Below the pieces are notes generated by a model, which had not been told where the DNA came from, did not search any database, and saw nothing but the letters and a program-made list of their open reading frames with translations. Below, piece by piece: positions 16,715 to 23,920 of a stretch of DNA of 27,335 bases. How positions within the stretch are numbered: position 1 is the stretch's first letter; the number at the start of each line of letters is the position of its first letter. The translations under genes and the position numbers were made by a program. The DNA is from JBGOUJ01 sp041477005 (GTDB lineage: Bacteria; Acidobacteriota; Terriglobia; Bryobacterales; JACQDG01): the NCBI GenBank assembly GCA_041477005.1, contig JBGOUJ010000025.1, forward strand, positions 1 to 27,335. The letters run 5' to 3'.

Positions 16715-17089
16715 CTACTTGTGCGCCGAGAACTGGTCTTGGGGCGGTTTCAGCTGGATCTCGATGGTCTTTTGCGGATCGCTGACGGTGTACTTCTCGC
16801 CAAACGTCTGATACCCGGTGGCGATCACCTGGATGAGGAAGGTGCCCTTGTTCAGCGGAGGCATGGGCGCCGTGCCTTGTTGGGTGGTGCGCAGCTCGTA
16901 GGAGCGCTTGACGTGCTTGCCCCTCATGGTCTTCACGATCACCGACGCCCGATCCACCGGCTCGTTGTTCTGGTTTACCACCTTGACGGTAATCTGCGTC
17001 TGATTGCTCTTGGCCTGCGCCACCGGCGCCAGGAAGAGGAGAAGCAGAGCCGCGACCGTAAGGGAGCGGTGGTTGAAGTGTAACGACAC
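16715..17089 (-). CDS. Small exported protein with carboxypeptidase-regulatory-like domain
   Basis: About 124 aa. A signal peptide (RSLTVAALLLLFLAPVAQA) leads to one Ig-like beta-sandwich of the carboxypeptidase regulatory-like kind: VKVVNQNNEPVDRASVIVK, then GTFLIQVIATGYQTF and TIEIQLKP. No enzyme domain is attached. The start is uncertain. GTG at 17089 lies one base after the stop of the upstream barrel gene, and TTG at 17101 would overlap that stop. No ribosome site is visible for either, so translation is probably coupled. It is the last gene of the GWxTD-barrel operon and may be an accessory periplasmic or surface protein of it. Bases 17045-17070 of this gene are a copy of the dispersed repeat, which encodes the RSLTVAAL part of the signal peptide. 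Confidence 0.8.
   Translation of the reverse strand: MSLHFNHRSLTVAALLLLFLAPVAQAKSNQTQITVKVVNQNNEPVDRASVIVKTMRGKHVKRSYELRTTQQGTAPMPPLNKGTFLIQVIATGYQTFGEKYTVSDPQKTIEIQLKPPQDQFSAHK
17045..17070 (+). repeat. Dispersed palindrome-like repeat, copy 4 (within a signal-peptide region)
   Basis: CAGAGCCGCGACCGTAAGGG continues with AGCGGT and matches copy 3 at 23 of 26 positions by eye. It lies inside the coding sequence of the minus-strand exported protein rather than between genes. Confidence 0.65.
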
Positions 17090-17090
17090 T

Positions 17091-18863
17091 CTAGAACACA
17101 AAATTGACGCCGCCTCGGAAGCTGCGGGCGGCCTGAATCAGGAACATCCTTCGGCCGTCCAGTGTCTGCAGCGGCACGTAGCCCTGGGCCAGCAGGTTGC
17201 GAAACTCGGCTGTCGCCTCGAACTTGCCGGGCAGGTAAGTCGTCTGCGGCAGAGGCTGTCGTACGGTTATGTTCACCCCCGGCAGGGCCCGCATGTCGGA
17301 GGCGTTGAAGACATCCGGCGCGGTCACCGAGGTGCGGCTCGCCCACTGGTAAGAAGACGCCACCTGCGTGTGGGTCTGCGGCAGCCGCGCCATCAACTGC
17401 GTGGTCACCGCTTGCTCGCGAACGGGCCTCAGCGCGGAGCGCAGCTCGCCGGCGCTATCCGTCGCCAAGGCGTCCCGATCCGCCACCAGCACCCCGCCCA
17501 GCCCGTAGATCACACCCATCTGCACGTGCTCGTTCCACTTGCGGGAATAGGAGACGCGATAACCGGAAACCTGGTAGGAGCCGCCATTGAAGGTCGAGGT
17601 GTTGTTAAACAGGTCCGGCAGGACATTGCCGTCGCTATAAAGGCCTCCGGGAAGCATGGCGGTGATGGCGGCATTCGAGAAGCTGTCCCGGTAAGCGGCC
17701 GCCTCTACCATCCCCGCGCCTACTTGCCGCTGGACGCCGATTTCCATGTGCTGGCCGCGCTGCAAGGCCGCATGCCCGTTCCGCATCGAGAGCCGCGGGT
17801 ACACCGCCAGAGCCGAAAGGTTCCGCCCCAGCGCATCGTCGCCCGTCAGGCTCGAATCGAGCCGGGGAACCCCGCTGGTGTACCGCAGAATCACCCGCGT
17901 CCCGTCGTTCCAATGATAGGTGAGCTTCCCGAACGGGCTCAGATAGTTCATCCGATCCAGGAAGCTGATGGAATCATACTGCAGCCCGTATTCCAGCTCG
18001 GCCAGATCGCCGATCGGGACATGATCCTGGAAGGCGAAGGTGAAGGTCTGGAGCAGCGGTGCGTTGCGGGTGACCGGACCGAACAGAGCCTGGCCCGCCT
18101 CCACCGGCCGGAACAGTTGCCGGACGGTCAGCGAAACCTCCGGCTGCGCTCCGTAGGGCATCTCCCGGCTATAGCTGGTGTGGAAGCCGGCCGAGGGGGA
18201 GCCGCCGTTCGCGTCGAATCCCAGGTTGCCGCTCACCAGCAGGTTGTTGTTGCCGAACAGCGACGCCGCCACCGCAAAAGCGGTGCCCAGATCGCTCTCG
18301 CTGCCCAAGCTCGAAAACCCTCCGCCATCGCCCGCGCTTACCTTCACCATCCCCTGCACGTCGCCGAACGCCCCGCTGAATTTCCGCAGCACCGACTGTG
18401 TTTCTTTGTCTTGCAAGGGGTTCAGGCGCAGCACCGGCCGCGTGGAGGAGGCCGTCCGCAGGGCCCACTTCCAGTCGTCGCTCATGTCGCGCCAGTCACC
18501 GGCGCTGGGATAGATCAGATGGATCGAAGTCAGCAGGTTCGCCAATTCCACTTCCAGGTAGCTCCGGACCCCGGGCTGTATCAGGATCTTCTCTTTGATC
18601 GCCGGCAGGAAACTCGGAACGCTGACCCGGACGCCGTAGAAACCCGGGAACAGATCGTCGATGACGAAGCCGCCGCGGTCGTTGGTGTAAACCCGCCGCA
18701 GCGCGCGGCCGTCACCGCTCAGCAGAATCACCGTGGCGCCCATCCGGGGCAAACCGTGCTCGGTGCGAACCAGTCCGGCGATCGAGCCCACCACCGCGCC
18801 GGGCAGAGGGAAGGCAGCCAACAGAGTGGCAGCCAGCAGAACTGCTCGTTTCGCCTTAACCAT
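17091..18863 (-). CDS. Outer-membrane beta-barrel protein with N-terminal carboxypeptidase-regulatory-like domain
   Basis: 590 aa. The signal peptide (KAKRAVLLAATLLAAFPLPGA) is followed by a carboxypeptidase-regulatory-like domain (about 25-110: GSIAGLVRTEHGLPRMGATV, NDRGGFVIDDLFPGFYGVRV). The remainder has the alternating aromatic strands of an outer-membrane barrel (about 190-590) and ends in Phe (GGVNFVF), the C-terminal signature recognised by the BAM assembly machinery. It resembles the TonB-dependent-receptor-like proteins abundant in this phylum, but I see no plug domain or TonB box, and 590 aa is short for one. AGGAGG lies four bases before the ATG. It is the middle gene of the operon, 52 bases after the GWxTD gene. 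Ligand unknown. Confidence 0.85.
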   Translation of the reverse strand: MVKAKRAVLLAATLLAAFPLPGAVVGSIAGLVRTEHGLPRMGATVILLSGDGRALRRVYTNDRGGFVIDDLFPGFYGVRVSVPSFLPAIKEKILIQPGVRSYLEVELANLLTSIHLIYPSAGDWRDMSDDWKWALRTASSTRPVLRLNPLQDKETQSVLRKFSGAFGDVQGMVKVSAGDGGGFSSLGSESDLGTAFAVAASLFGNNNLLVSGNLGFDANGGSPSAGFHTSYSREMPYGAQPEVSLTVRQLFRPVEAGQALFGPVTRNAPLLQTFTFAFQDHVPIGDLAELEYGLQYDSISFLDRMNYLSPFGKLTYHWNDGTRVILRYTSGVPRLDSSLTGDDALGRNLSALAVYPRLSMRNGHAALQRGQHMEIGVQRQVGAGMVEAAAYRDSFSNAAITAMLPGGLYSDGNVLPDLFNNTSTFNGGSYQVSGYRVSYSRKWNEHVQMGVIYGLGGVLVADRDALATDSAGELRSALRPVREQAVTTQLMARLPQTHTQVASSYQWASRTSVTAPDVFNASDMRALPGVNITVRQPLPQTTYLPGKFEATAEFRNLLAQGYVPLQTLDGRRMFLIQAARSFRGGVNFVF

Positions 18864-18915
18864 GCACCTCCTCTGCGCCCCGCTTCTCGAACCGGCGGCA
18901 CGCCGGGCTCCCCCG

Positions 18916-20577
18916 CTACTTCACCGTGAAGTTGGCCGTCGGAGTCACCGTCTGCTTGGAGATGTTATCGGTCACCTTCATCTCCAGCTTGTACTGCCCC
19001 GGCTCCAGACTGGTCAGGGGCAGGAGCTTTTCAATGGTCACCTGCTGGGCCGACGCCCCTTTGATGCTGTTGAGGTCCTCGGTGAAATCCAGCAGCTTCT
19101 CGTTCTTGCCCGCCCGGGAAACGTGGTATTCAATCGTGCCGCTCGGCCGGTTCGTCCCCTCGTCGATGCCGAAGTTATAAGCCTGCAGGTAAATGCCCAG
19201 CTTCTCCTTGCGGTCGAAGGTCTCATTGATCCGCGGGCGGATCTTGGTGCTGCCCACCACGAACTGCCCGGTGCCGATCGCCTTGGTGGGAACCTTCTCG
19301 ATCACGTCGGCCAGGATCAGCGAGCTGGTGGCCAGCTTCTCGTCTTCGTAGCGAGGCACGCGCAGCGCCGTTTCGTACGTGCTCATGGTCTCGCCGATCA
19401 CGTCTTTCAAAACCACGTTGAGCCGGTACATCCCGGGCGCCAGCGGAATGGCCGTCTGATAAATCGAGGCGCCCTGCACAGCCTGCTGCAGCAGATCGGT
19501 CGGAGTGTCCACCGTCACCACATTTTCAAAGGTGTTGGCCACACGGCGGGAAACCGTCGTGACGCGGCCGAAGATGTTGACCACCGCGTGCTGCAAGCCT
19601 TCCTTCTCCTTGAACATCAAATCCTTCCGCTGGAGCTGGATGGTTATGGCGGTCAGCACCGAGCTGTCGGTGATTTTCACGTAGTCGGTCCGGATCTGGA
19701 ACGGCAGCGTGTTGTACCGGATGTGGCTCTCGACCGCCGACTCCAGGTCCCTGAACTTTACCGCCGGCGGCTTCTGCACCTTGGCGTAGAGTTCCAGCCG
19801 CTCGAACTCGTTCATGCTGGCGGGCTGGCCCCCGAGGGCCTGTCCCAGGCGCGTCCCGTCGGTGCGGTTGAAGCGGTCGGTCTTGCTTGCCAGGCCCATC
19901 TGCTCCATCAAGGTGAGACCGGCGTTCGGAACCATCAGCAGGGCGTCCTTCTCCGACGGGTCCATCGTGAGGCGGTACTCGCCCGTCATGGTCGGATCCA
20001 CAAATTCGAGAATGATATTGGTGCCGATGCCCTCGATCCAGCGGTAGCGCCATTGCTCGAACGGGTATGTCGAAGTGGTGCCGCCACCCTCTTCGGGCGG
20101 CCGCTCGTAGGTCCCGCCGGAGGGATGCGACTCGATCTCGTCGGGTGGCCCGAACGTAATGTAGATCCGCCCGCGATCGGCCCTCCAGCCCGGAATGCCC
20201 GAAGCGTAACGCTCGTTAGCGTAGGCGATGCGCCGGTAGTGCTCTTCTTTGAATTCGTTCTCGACCGTGTCCGGGGTTGGGTCGCGCCGCAGCCAGAAGT
20301 TCTCGAGAAACTGCTCCCGCTCGTCGTCCGTGTTCAAGCGATGGAACGCCTGGCGCTCCTCGTCGGTGATGATGTAGACGACATCCTCGTTCAGCCACTT
20401 TTTGTAAGGCCCGGCCAGCTCCTTCTCCAGCTTCTTTTGCCGCGCCCTCTGCTGCTTGGCTGTGAGCGGCTTGGCCGTAGTCTCCGGAGGTTTGGCGTTC
20501 TTGTCGGCAGGTTTGGTATCAGCAGCAGTCAGCGCGAGAACGAGTACGCCGGAAAGGCACGCTACTCTTCGGAGCAT
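18916..20577 (-). CDS. GWxTD domain-containing exported protein
   Basis: 553 aa. The signal peptide (LRRVACLSGVLVLALTAA) is followed by a Lys/Ala-rich linker and a charged helix (QQRARQKKLEKEL). The GWxTD domain then runs from about residue 55 to 190: YKKWLNEDVVYIITDEER, FWLRRDPTPDT, NEFKEEHYRRIAYANERY, and the namesake motif at 130-134, here GWRAD followed by RGRIYITFGPPDE. The C-terminal 350 residues are beta-rich, ending in an Ig-like region (QYKLEMKVTDNIS). The domain's function is not established. It occurs mainly in exported proteins of Acidobacteriota and related phyla. The start at 20577 fits the promoter at 20634-20662, and an upstream in-frame start at 20631 would fall before the predicted transcription start. 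It leads a three-gene operon. Confidence 0.92.
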   Translation of the reverse strand: MLRRVACLSGVLVLALTAADTKPADKNAKPPETTAKPLTAKQQRARQKKLEKELAGPYKKWLNEDVVYIITDEERQAFHRLNTDDEREQFLENFWLRRDPTPDTVENEFKEEHYRRIAYANERYASGIPGWRADRGRIYITFGPPDEIESHPSGGTYERPPEEGGGTTSTYPFEQWRYRWIEGIGTNIILEFVDPTMTGEYRLTMDPSEKDALLMVPNAGLTLMEQMGLASKTDRFNRTDGTRLGQALGGQPASMNEFERLELYAKVQKPPAVKFRDLESAVESHIRYNTLPFQIRTDYVKITDSSVLTAITIQLQRKDLMFKEKEGLQHAVVNIFGRVTTVSRRVANTFENVVTVDTPTDLLQQAVQGASIYQTAIPLAPGMYRLNVVLKDVIGETMSTYETALRVPRYEDEKLATSSLILADVIEKVPTKAIGTGQFVVGSTKIRPRINETFDRKEKLGIYLQAYNFGIDEGTNRPSGTIEYHVSRAGKNEKLLDFTEDLNSIKGASAQQVTIEKLLPLTSLEPGQYKLEMKVTDNISKQTVTPTANFTVK

Positions 20578-20606
20578 ACACCTCACCCCCTCTTCCAGGT
20601 TAGAGA

Positions 20607-20617
20607 GTGCCAGGCAC
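20607..20617. promoter_or_regulatory. Dyad GTGCC-A-GGCAC in the GWxTD leader
   Basis: A perfect 11-base dyad with a central base, lying about 10 bases downstream of the predicted transcription start of the GWxTD operon. The position fits a repressor operator, though the binder is unknown. Confidence 0.35.
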
Positions 20618-20633
20618 ACAAAGTTACACAATG

Positions 20634-20662
20634 ATTGTAGGCCGGGACGAATGCAAGGTCAA
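20634..20662 (-). promoter_or_regulatory. Sigma-70-type promoter of the GWxTD operon
   Basis: On the minus strand: -35 TTGACC (20662-20657), exactly 17 bases, then -10 TACAAT (20639-20634). Each hexamer differs from consensus at one position. Transcription should begin near 20627, giving a 50-base leader with a GGGGGTGAGG-type ribosome site before the ATG at 20577. This is the best promoter in the window. Confidence 0.75.
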
Positions 20663-20699
20663 GTAAACTTACAGGCTGGGAGACGCTACCGGTACTTTT

Positions 20700-20711
20700 T
20701 TTTGTACAAAA
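20700..20711. promoter_or_regulatory. AT-rich palindrome TTTTGTACAAAA
   Basis: A perfect 12-base palindrome in a locally AT-rich patch, which also shows GTAC-T8-GTAC (20692-20707). It lies between the divergent GWxTD promoter and the histidine-kinase -10 element. The rest of the 312-base gap (20578-20889) holds those promoters, a hairpin and no gene that I can see. Confidence 0.4.
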
Positions 20712-20747
20712 TCTTCCAGAAAACGTAGAGCTGCGCCGCGGATTCGG

Positions 20748-20753
20748 TACAAT
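20748..20753 (+). promoter_or_regulatory. -10 element upstream of the histidine kinase
   Basis: TACAAT with no good -35. It stands seven bases before an in-frame GTG (20761), the same geometry as at the M20 peptidase. Either the kinase mRNA is leaderless with 43 extra residues, or it carries a roughly 130-base leader to the ATG at 20890. Confidence 0.4.
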
Positions 20754-20851
20754 GGTGTAAGTGGTTTGGATGCAAATAGTTACTGACTCGGTTCGGCTGG
20801 GAAAGATGGCCCCTGACGTGCACGCCCGAGGCGATCTAGGTGGGGGTGGAA

Positions 20852-20877
20852 GGAAACCTCCGCGTCGAGGTGTTTCC
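20852..20877 (+). other. Hairpin in the histidine-kinase leader
   Basis: GGAAACCTC (20852-20860) pairs with GAGGTGTTTCC (20867-20877) around a six-base loop, with a two-base bulge. It ends 12 bases before the ATG at 20890 and could affect translation. Confidence 0.35.
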
Positions 20878-20889
20878 GAGCCTGGGTCC

Positions 20890-23841
20890 ATGTTTCGCGA
20901 CTTGCAGTTCCGATTCTCGAGAACGCTGCTGACCGTCCTGACGGTGGCGGCCGCCTTGGCTGCCCTGCTGAACTTCCAGCAGCAGAAACGATTCGAGCTG
21001 CCCGAGGACGGCGTGACCTGGGTCGACACCCACTTTGGGGTCGAGGCCAAGCGCGTCGCAGCGGACGGCCCCGCTTTCCGCAGCGGGCTCCGCGCCGGCG
21101 ATGTCCTGCGGGCCATCAACGGCGTCGAAGTCAAGCAGTCCCTCCGCGTCCCCCAGATCCTGCTGGGCATCGGCACTTGGCGAAAGGCGGAATACACCAT
21201 CCTGCGCCTGGGCGTGGAGCTGCGGCCTACGCTGATCATTCAGCCGGTGGAGCGCAGCCCGGTCCTTTATTACCTTTATGCACTGGGGCTGTTGCATCTG
21301 CTGATCGGGCTATTTGTGTTCTACCGCCGCGAAGGGGCCTCCAAGTCCCAGCACTTCTATCTTTACTGTCTGGCCTCGTTCCTGCTCTATTCGTTCCACT
21401 ACACCGGCAAGCTGAACGTCTTCGATCGCGTCATCTACTGGGGCAACGTGGCGGCCACGCTGCTGGCCCCGGCCCTGCTGCTGCACTTCTGCCTGACGTT
21501 TTCCCAAGCCGGCTTTTCGCCGCGGCGCCGGAGGCTGGTCGACGCCCTCTGCTATGCGCCGGCGGCGGTTCTGGGGGCGATCCATGTTGCGGCGGCCATG
21601 GGGGTGCTCCAGACCTCCCTGGGCCCGGTCGATCTCCGCGAGTTGCTCGACCGGATCTCGTACGGCCTGCTGACGGCCTATCTTCTGCTCTCCGCCCTGG
21701 CCCTCGAGATGGCCTATCGCCGGGTCGCGGAAGCCGAAGATTCGCTCGTCCGGCAGCAGATGAAGTGGCTCAAGCGGGGAACCTTCTGGGGCGCGGCGCC
21801 GTTCGTGGCCTTCTACGCCATCCCCTACCTGGCCGGCGTGGTTCCCAAGTCGTGGATGGGTTTGGCCGTGCTGTCGCTCGGCCTGATCCCGCTAACCTTC
21901 GCCTATGCCATCGTCCGTTACCGGCTGATGGACGTGGACGTGATCTTCCGCCGCGGCTTCGCCTACTCGCTGGCCACCATGACCGTAGTGGGCGCCTTCT
22001 ACGCGCTTCTGTTCACCCTGGGCGATCTGATCCAGAAAAACTTCAAGGACCTGCTCGGCCAGACCGGCTGGATCGTGGCCATGCTCGTCGCCGCTTTCCT
22101 GTTCCAGCCGCTGCGAAGCTGGATCCAGGAGCGGCTCGACCGCTTCTTCTATCGCGAGCGGTACGACTACCGCCGCACGTTGATCGAGTTTGCCCGCGAG
22201 CTGAACGCGGAAACCAACCTCGACGCCATGCTGACTTCGGTGGCTGAGCGGATCTCCCAGACCCTCGGCATCGAGCGTGCGGCCGTGTTCTGCCGGCGCG
22301 ATGCGGCGGCCCAGGATGCCGCCGCCCACTGGGAGCTCTCCAAAGGACTCGGCCTGCGCGACCGCCAGGGCCATCCCATCCAGCCCGGCGATTTTCTCGA
22401 CCTGAGCTTCCTCGATCCCGCCCGGCCCGAGTCGAGCTCCCAAGCCAAGCCTTACCTGTTCCTGGAAAGCACCCGCTGGCGCCTCGACGGCAGCGCCGCG
22501 GTTCGCAGCACCATCGCCGACCTCGATCTCACCTACTACCTGCCCTGCCTCGCGCGGGGCGGCACGGTCGCCTTCCTCGGTCTGGGCCGGACCTTCAACC
22601 GCGACTACCTCTCCGGGGAAGACCTCGAGCTGCTCCAGACCCTGGCCGGCTACCTGGGCATCGCCATAGAGAACGCCCGGCTCTACCAGTCGCTCGAGCA
22701 GAAGGTCGAGCAGTACGAGAGGCTGAAAGACTTCAGCGAGAACATCGTCGAGTCGATCCACGTCGGGATTCTGGCGGTGGATCTGGAAGACCGGGTCGAG
22801 AGCTGGAACACGCAGCTCGAGCTGATGTACGGGGTCTCGCGCGACCAGGCCGTGGGCCAGCCGCTCGGCGCCCTGTTCCCCGACGATCTGGTCCGGGAGT
22901 TCGTGCGCGTCCGCGAGGAAACCGGCATTCACAATATCTACAAGTACCACCTGAAGCCCGACACGCTGCCGCGTCCGGAGGGCGCCGCGCCCGCCGAGCC
23001 CTCCACCGACCGCGTGCTGAACATCGCCGTCGCGCCGCTGGTGGCCAAAAACTTCGACCGCATCGGCCGGCTCATCATCTTCGACGATGTGACCGACCGC
23101 ATCGAGCTGGAGCAGCAGTTGCTGCAGGCCGAGAAACTGAGCTCCATCGGCCTGCTCGCCGCCGGCGTCGCCCACGAGGTGAACACGCCGCTCGCGGTGA
23201 TCTCCACCTACGCCCAGATGCTCGCCAAGCAAGTCTCGCAGGACGAGCAGAAGGCCCGGCTGCTCGACAAGATCGCCTCGCAAACCTTCCGCGCGAGCGA
23301 GATCGTCAACTCTCTGCTGAACTTCTCGCGCACCTCCGCCACCGACTTCTCCCGCGTGGATCTTAACCGCGTGATCCGCGAAACCTGGACCCTGGTCGAG
23401 CACAAGTTCAAGATGGTGGGCATCCAGCTCGAAGCCCGGCTCGACCAGACCCTGCCCGAGATCGAGGGCAACACCGGCAAGCTCCAGCAGGTGTTCCTCA
23501 ACCTTTTCTTGAACGCCCGCGACGCCATGCCGCATGGCGGCGTCCTGACGCTGCTAAGCGCCGGGCCGGATGGAAACCCGGGCGGCACGGTCCGCGTCGA
23601 AGTCAGCGACACCGGCGAAGGCATCGCCCCCGAGCACCTGAACCGCATCTATGATCCGTTCTTCACCACCAAGGGCGGCCAGAAAGGCACAGGCCTCGGC
23701 TTGGCCGTCACTTACGGCATCATCAAGGAGCACGCCGGCGCCATATCGGTCGAGAGCCAGCCTGGCCGCGGCACCTATTTCCGGCTGGAGTTCCCGCCCG
23801 CCCGGAAAGAGGCGCCGGTTCGGAAAGAAGTCCATGCCTGA
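20890..23841 (+). CDS. Membrane sensor histidine kinase with PDZ, GAF and PAS domains
   Basis: 983 aa. The order is: a first membrane helix (about 10-28); an extracytoplasmic PDZ-like domain (about 45-118: FGVEAKRVAADGPAFRSGL, AGDVLRAINGVEV); a block of about eight membrane helices (about 125-410); GAF (about 430-600); PAS (about 613-735); HisKA with phospho-acceptor His762 (GVAHEVNTPL); and HATPase_c with the N-box (Asn875, NLFLNARDAM), G1 (Asp907, DTGEG), F-box DPFFTTK and G2 GTGLGLAV. The kinase is of the NtrB/AtoS type that pairs with sigma-54 activators, matching the next gene, its evident partner. I chose ATG at 20890 because the membrane helix begins there. The Gly/Pro/Arg-rich extension from GTG 20761 does not look like protein. 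The PDZ domain suggests sensing of peptide C-termini in the periplasm (inference). Confidence 0.92.
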   Translation: MFRDLQFRFSRTLLTVLTVAAALAALLNFQQQKRFELPEDGVTWVDTHFGVEAKRVAADGPAFRSGLRAGDVLRAINGVEVKQSLRVPQILLGIGTWRKAEYTILRLGVELRPTLIIQPVERSPVLYYLYALGLLHLLIGLFVFYRREGASKSQHFYLYCLASFLLYSFHYTGKLNVFDRVIYWGNVAATLLAPALLLHFCLTFSQAGFSPRRRRLVDALCYAPAAVLGAIHVAAAMGVLQTSLGPVDLRELLDRISYGLLTAYLLLSALALEMAYRRVAEAEDSLVRQQMKWLKRGTFWGAAPFVAFYAIPYLAGVVPKSWMGLAVLSLGLIPLTFAYAIVRYRLMDVDVIFRRGFAYSLATMTVVGAFYALLFTLGDLIQKNFKDLLGQTGWIVAMLVAAFLFQPLRSWIQERLDRFFYRERYDYRRTLIEFARELNAETNLDAMLTSVAERISQTLGIERAAVFCRRDAAAQDAAAHWELSKGLGLRDRQGHPIQPGDFLDLSFLDPARPESSSQAKPYLFLESTRWRLDGSAAVRSTIADLDLTYYLPCLARGGTVAFLGLGRTFNRDYLSGEDLELLQTLAGYLGIAIENARLYQSLEQKVEQYERLKDFSENIVESIHVGILAVDLEDRVESWNTQLELMYGVSRDQAVGQPLGALFPDDLVREFVRVREETGIHNIYKYHLKPDTLPRPEGAAPAEPSTDRVLNIAVAPLVAKNFDRIGRLIIFDDVTDRIELEQQLLQAEKLSSIGLLAAGVAHEVNTPLAVISTYAQMLAKQVSQDEQKARLLDKIASQTFRASEIVNSLLNFSRTSATDFSRVDLNRVIRETWTLVEHKFKMVGIQLEARLDQTLPEIEGNTGKLQQVFLNLFLNARDAMPHGGVLTLLSAGPDGNPGGTVRVEVSDTGEGIAPEHLNRIYDPFFTTKGGQKGTGLGLAVTYGIIKEHAGAISVESQPGRGTYFRLEFPPARKEAPVRKEVHA

Positions 23842-23920
23842 AAATCACCCCGCCCGCAGGTCCCTGGCCCCTGACCCGCGGCCGTGGACCCCTGGTCCCC
23901 AAAGGAAGGTCCATGCCTGA
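23830..23920 (+). repeat. Short direct duplication at the kinase/regulator junction
   Basis: The 12-mer GTCCATGCCTGA occurs at 23830-23841, where it encodes the kinase's last codons and stop, and again at 23909-23920, where it is the regulator's start region. The offset is 79 bases. A 28-codon frame (23834-23920) runs between them and ends in the same KVHA residues by reading the second copy. The 71-base spacer is otherwise GC-rich with CCCCTG-type runs. Confidence 0.6.

Noticed and set aside
17004..20634. Two frames of over 600 codons on the plus strand (17004-18929 and 18733-20634)
   Set aside because: They lie antisense to the barrel and GWxTD genes, which have signal peptides, domains and a promoter. 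The plus-strand translations are Arg/Gly/Pro/His-rich with no domain.
20761..20889. Kinase start at GTG 20761
   Set aside because: The extra 43 residues are Gly/Pro/Arg-rich and contain a hairpin-forming segment. The membrane helix begins right after ATG 20890. The leaderless geometry keeps it as a minor alternative, recorded as a finding.
21892..23535. A 547-codon frame antisense to the histidine kinase
   Set aside because: It is the shadow of a clearly domain-bearing gene, and no ribosome site or family match is seen.
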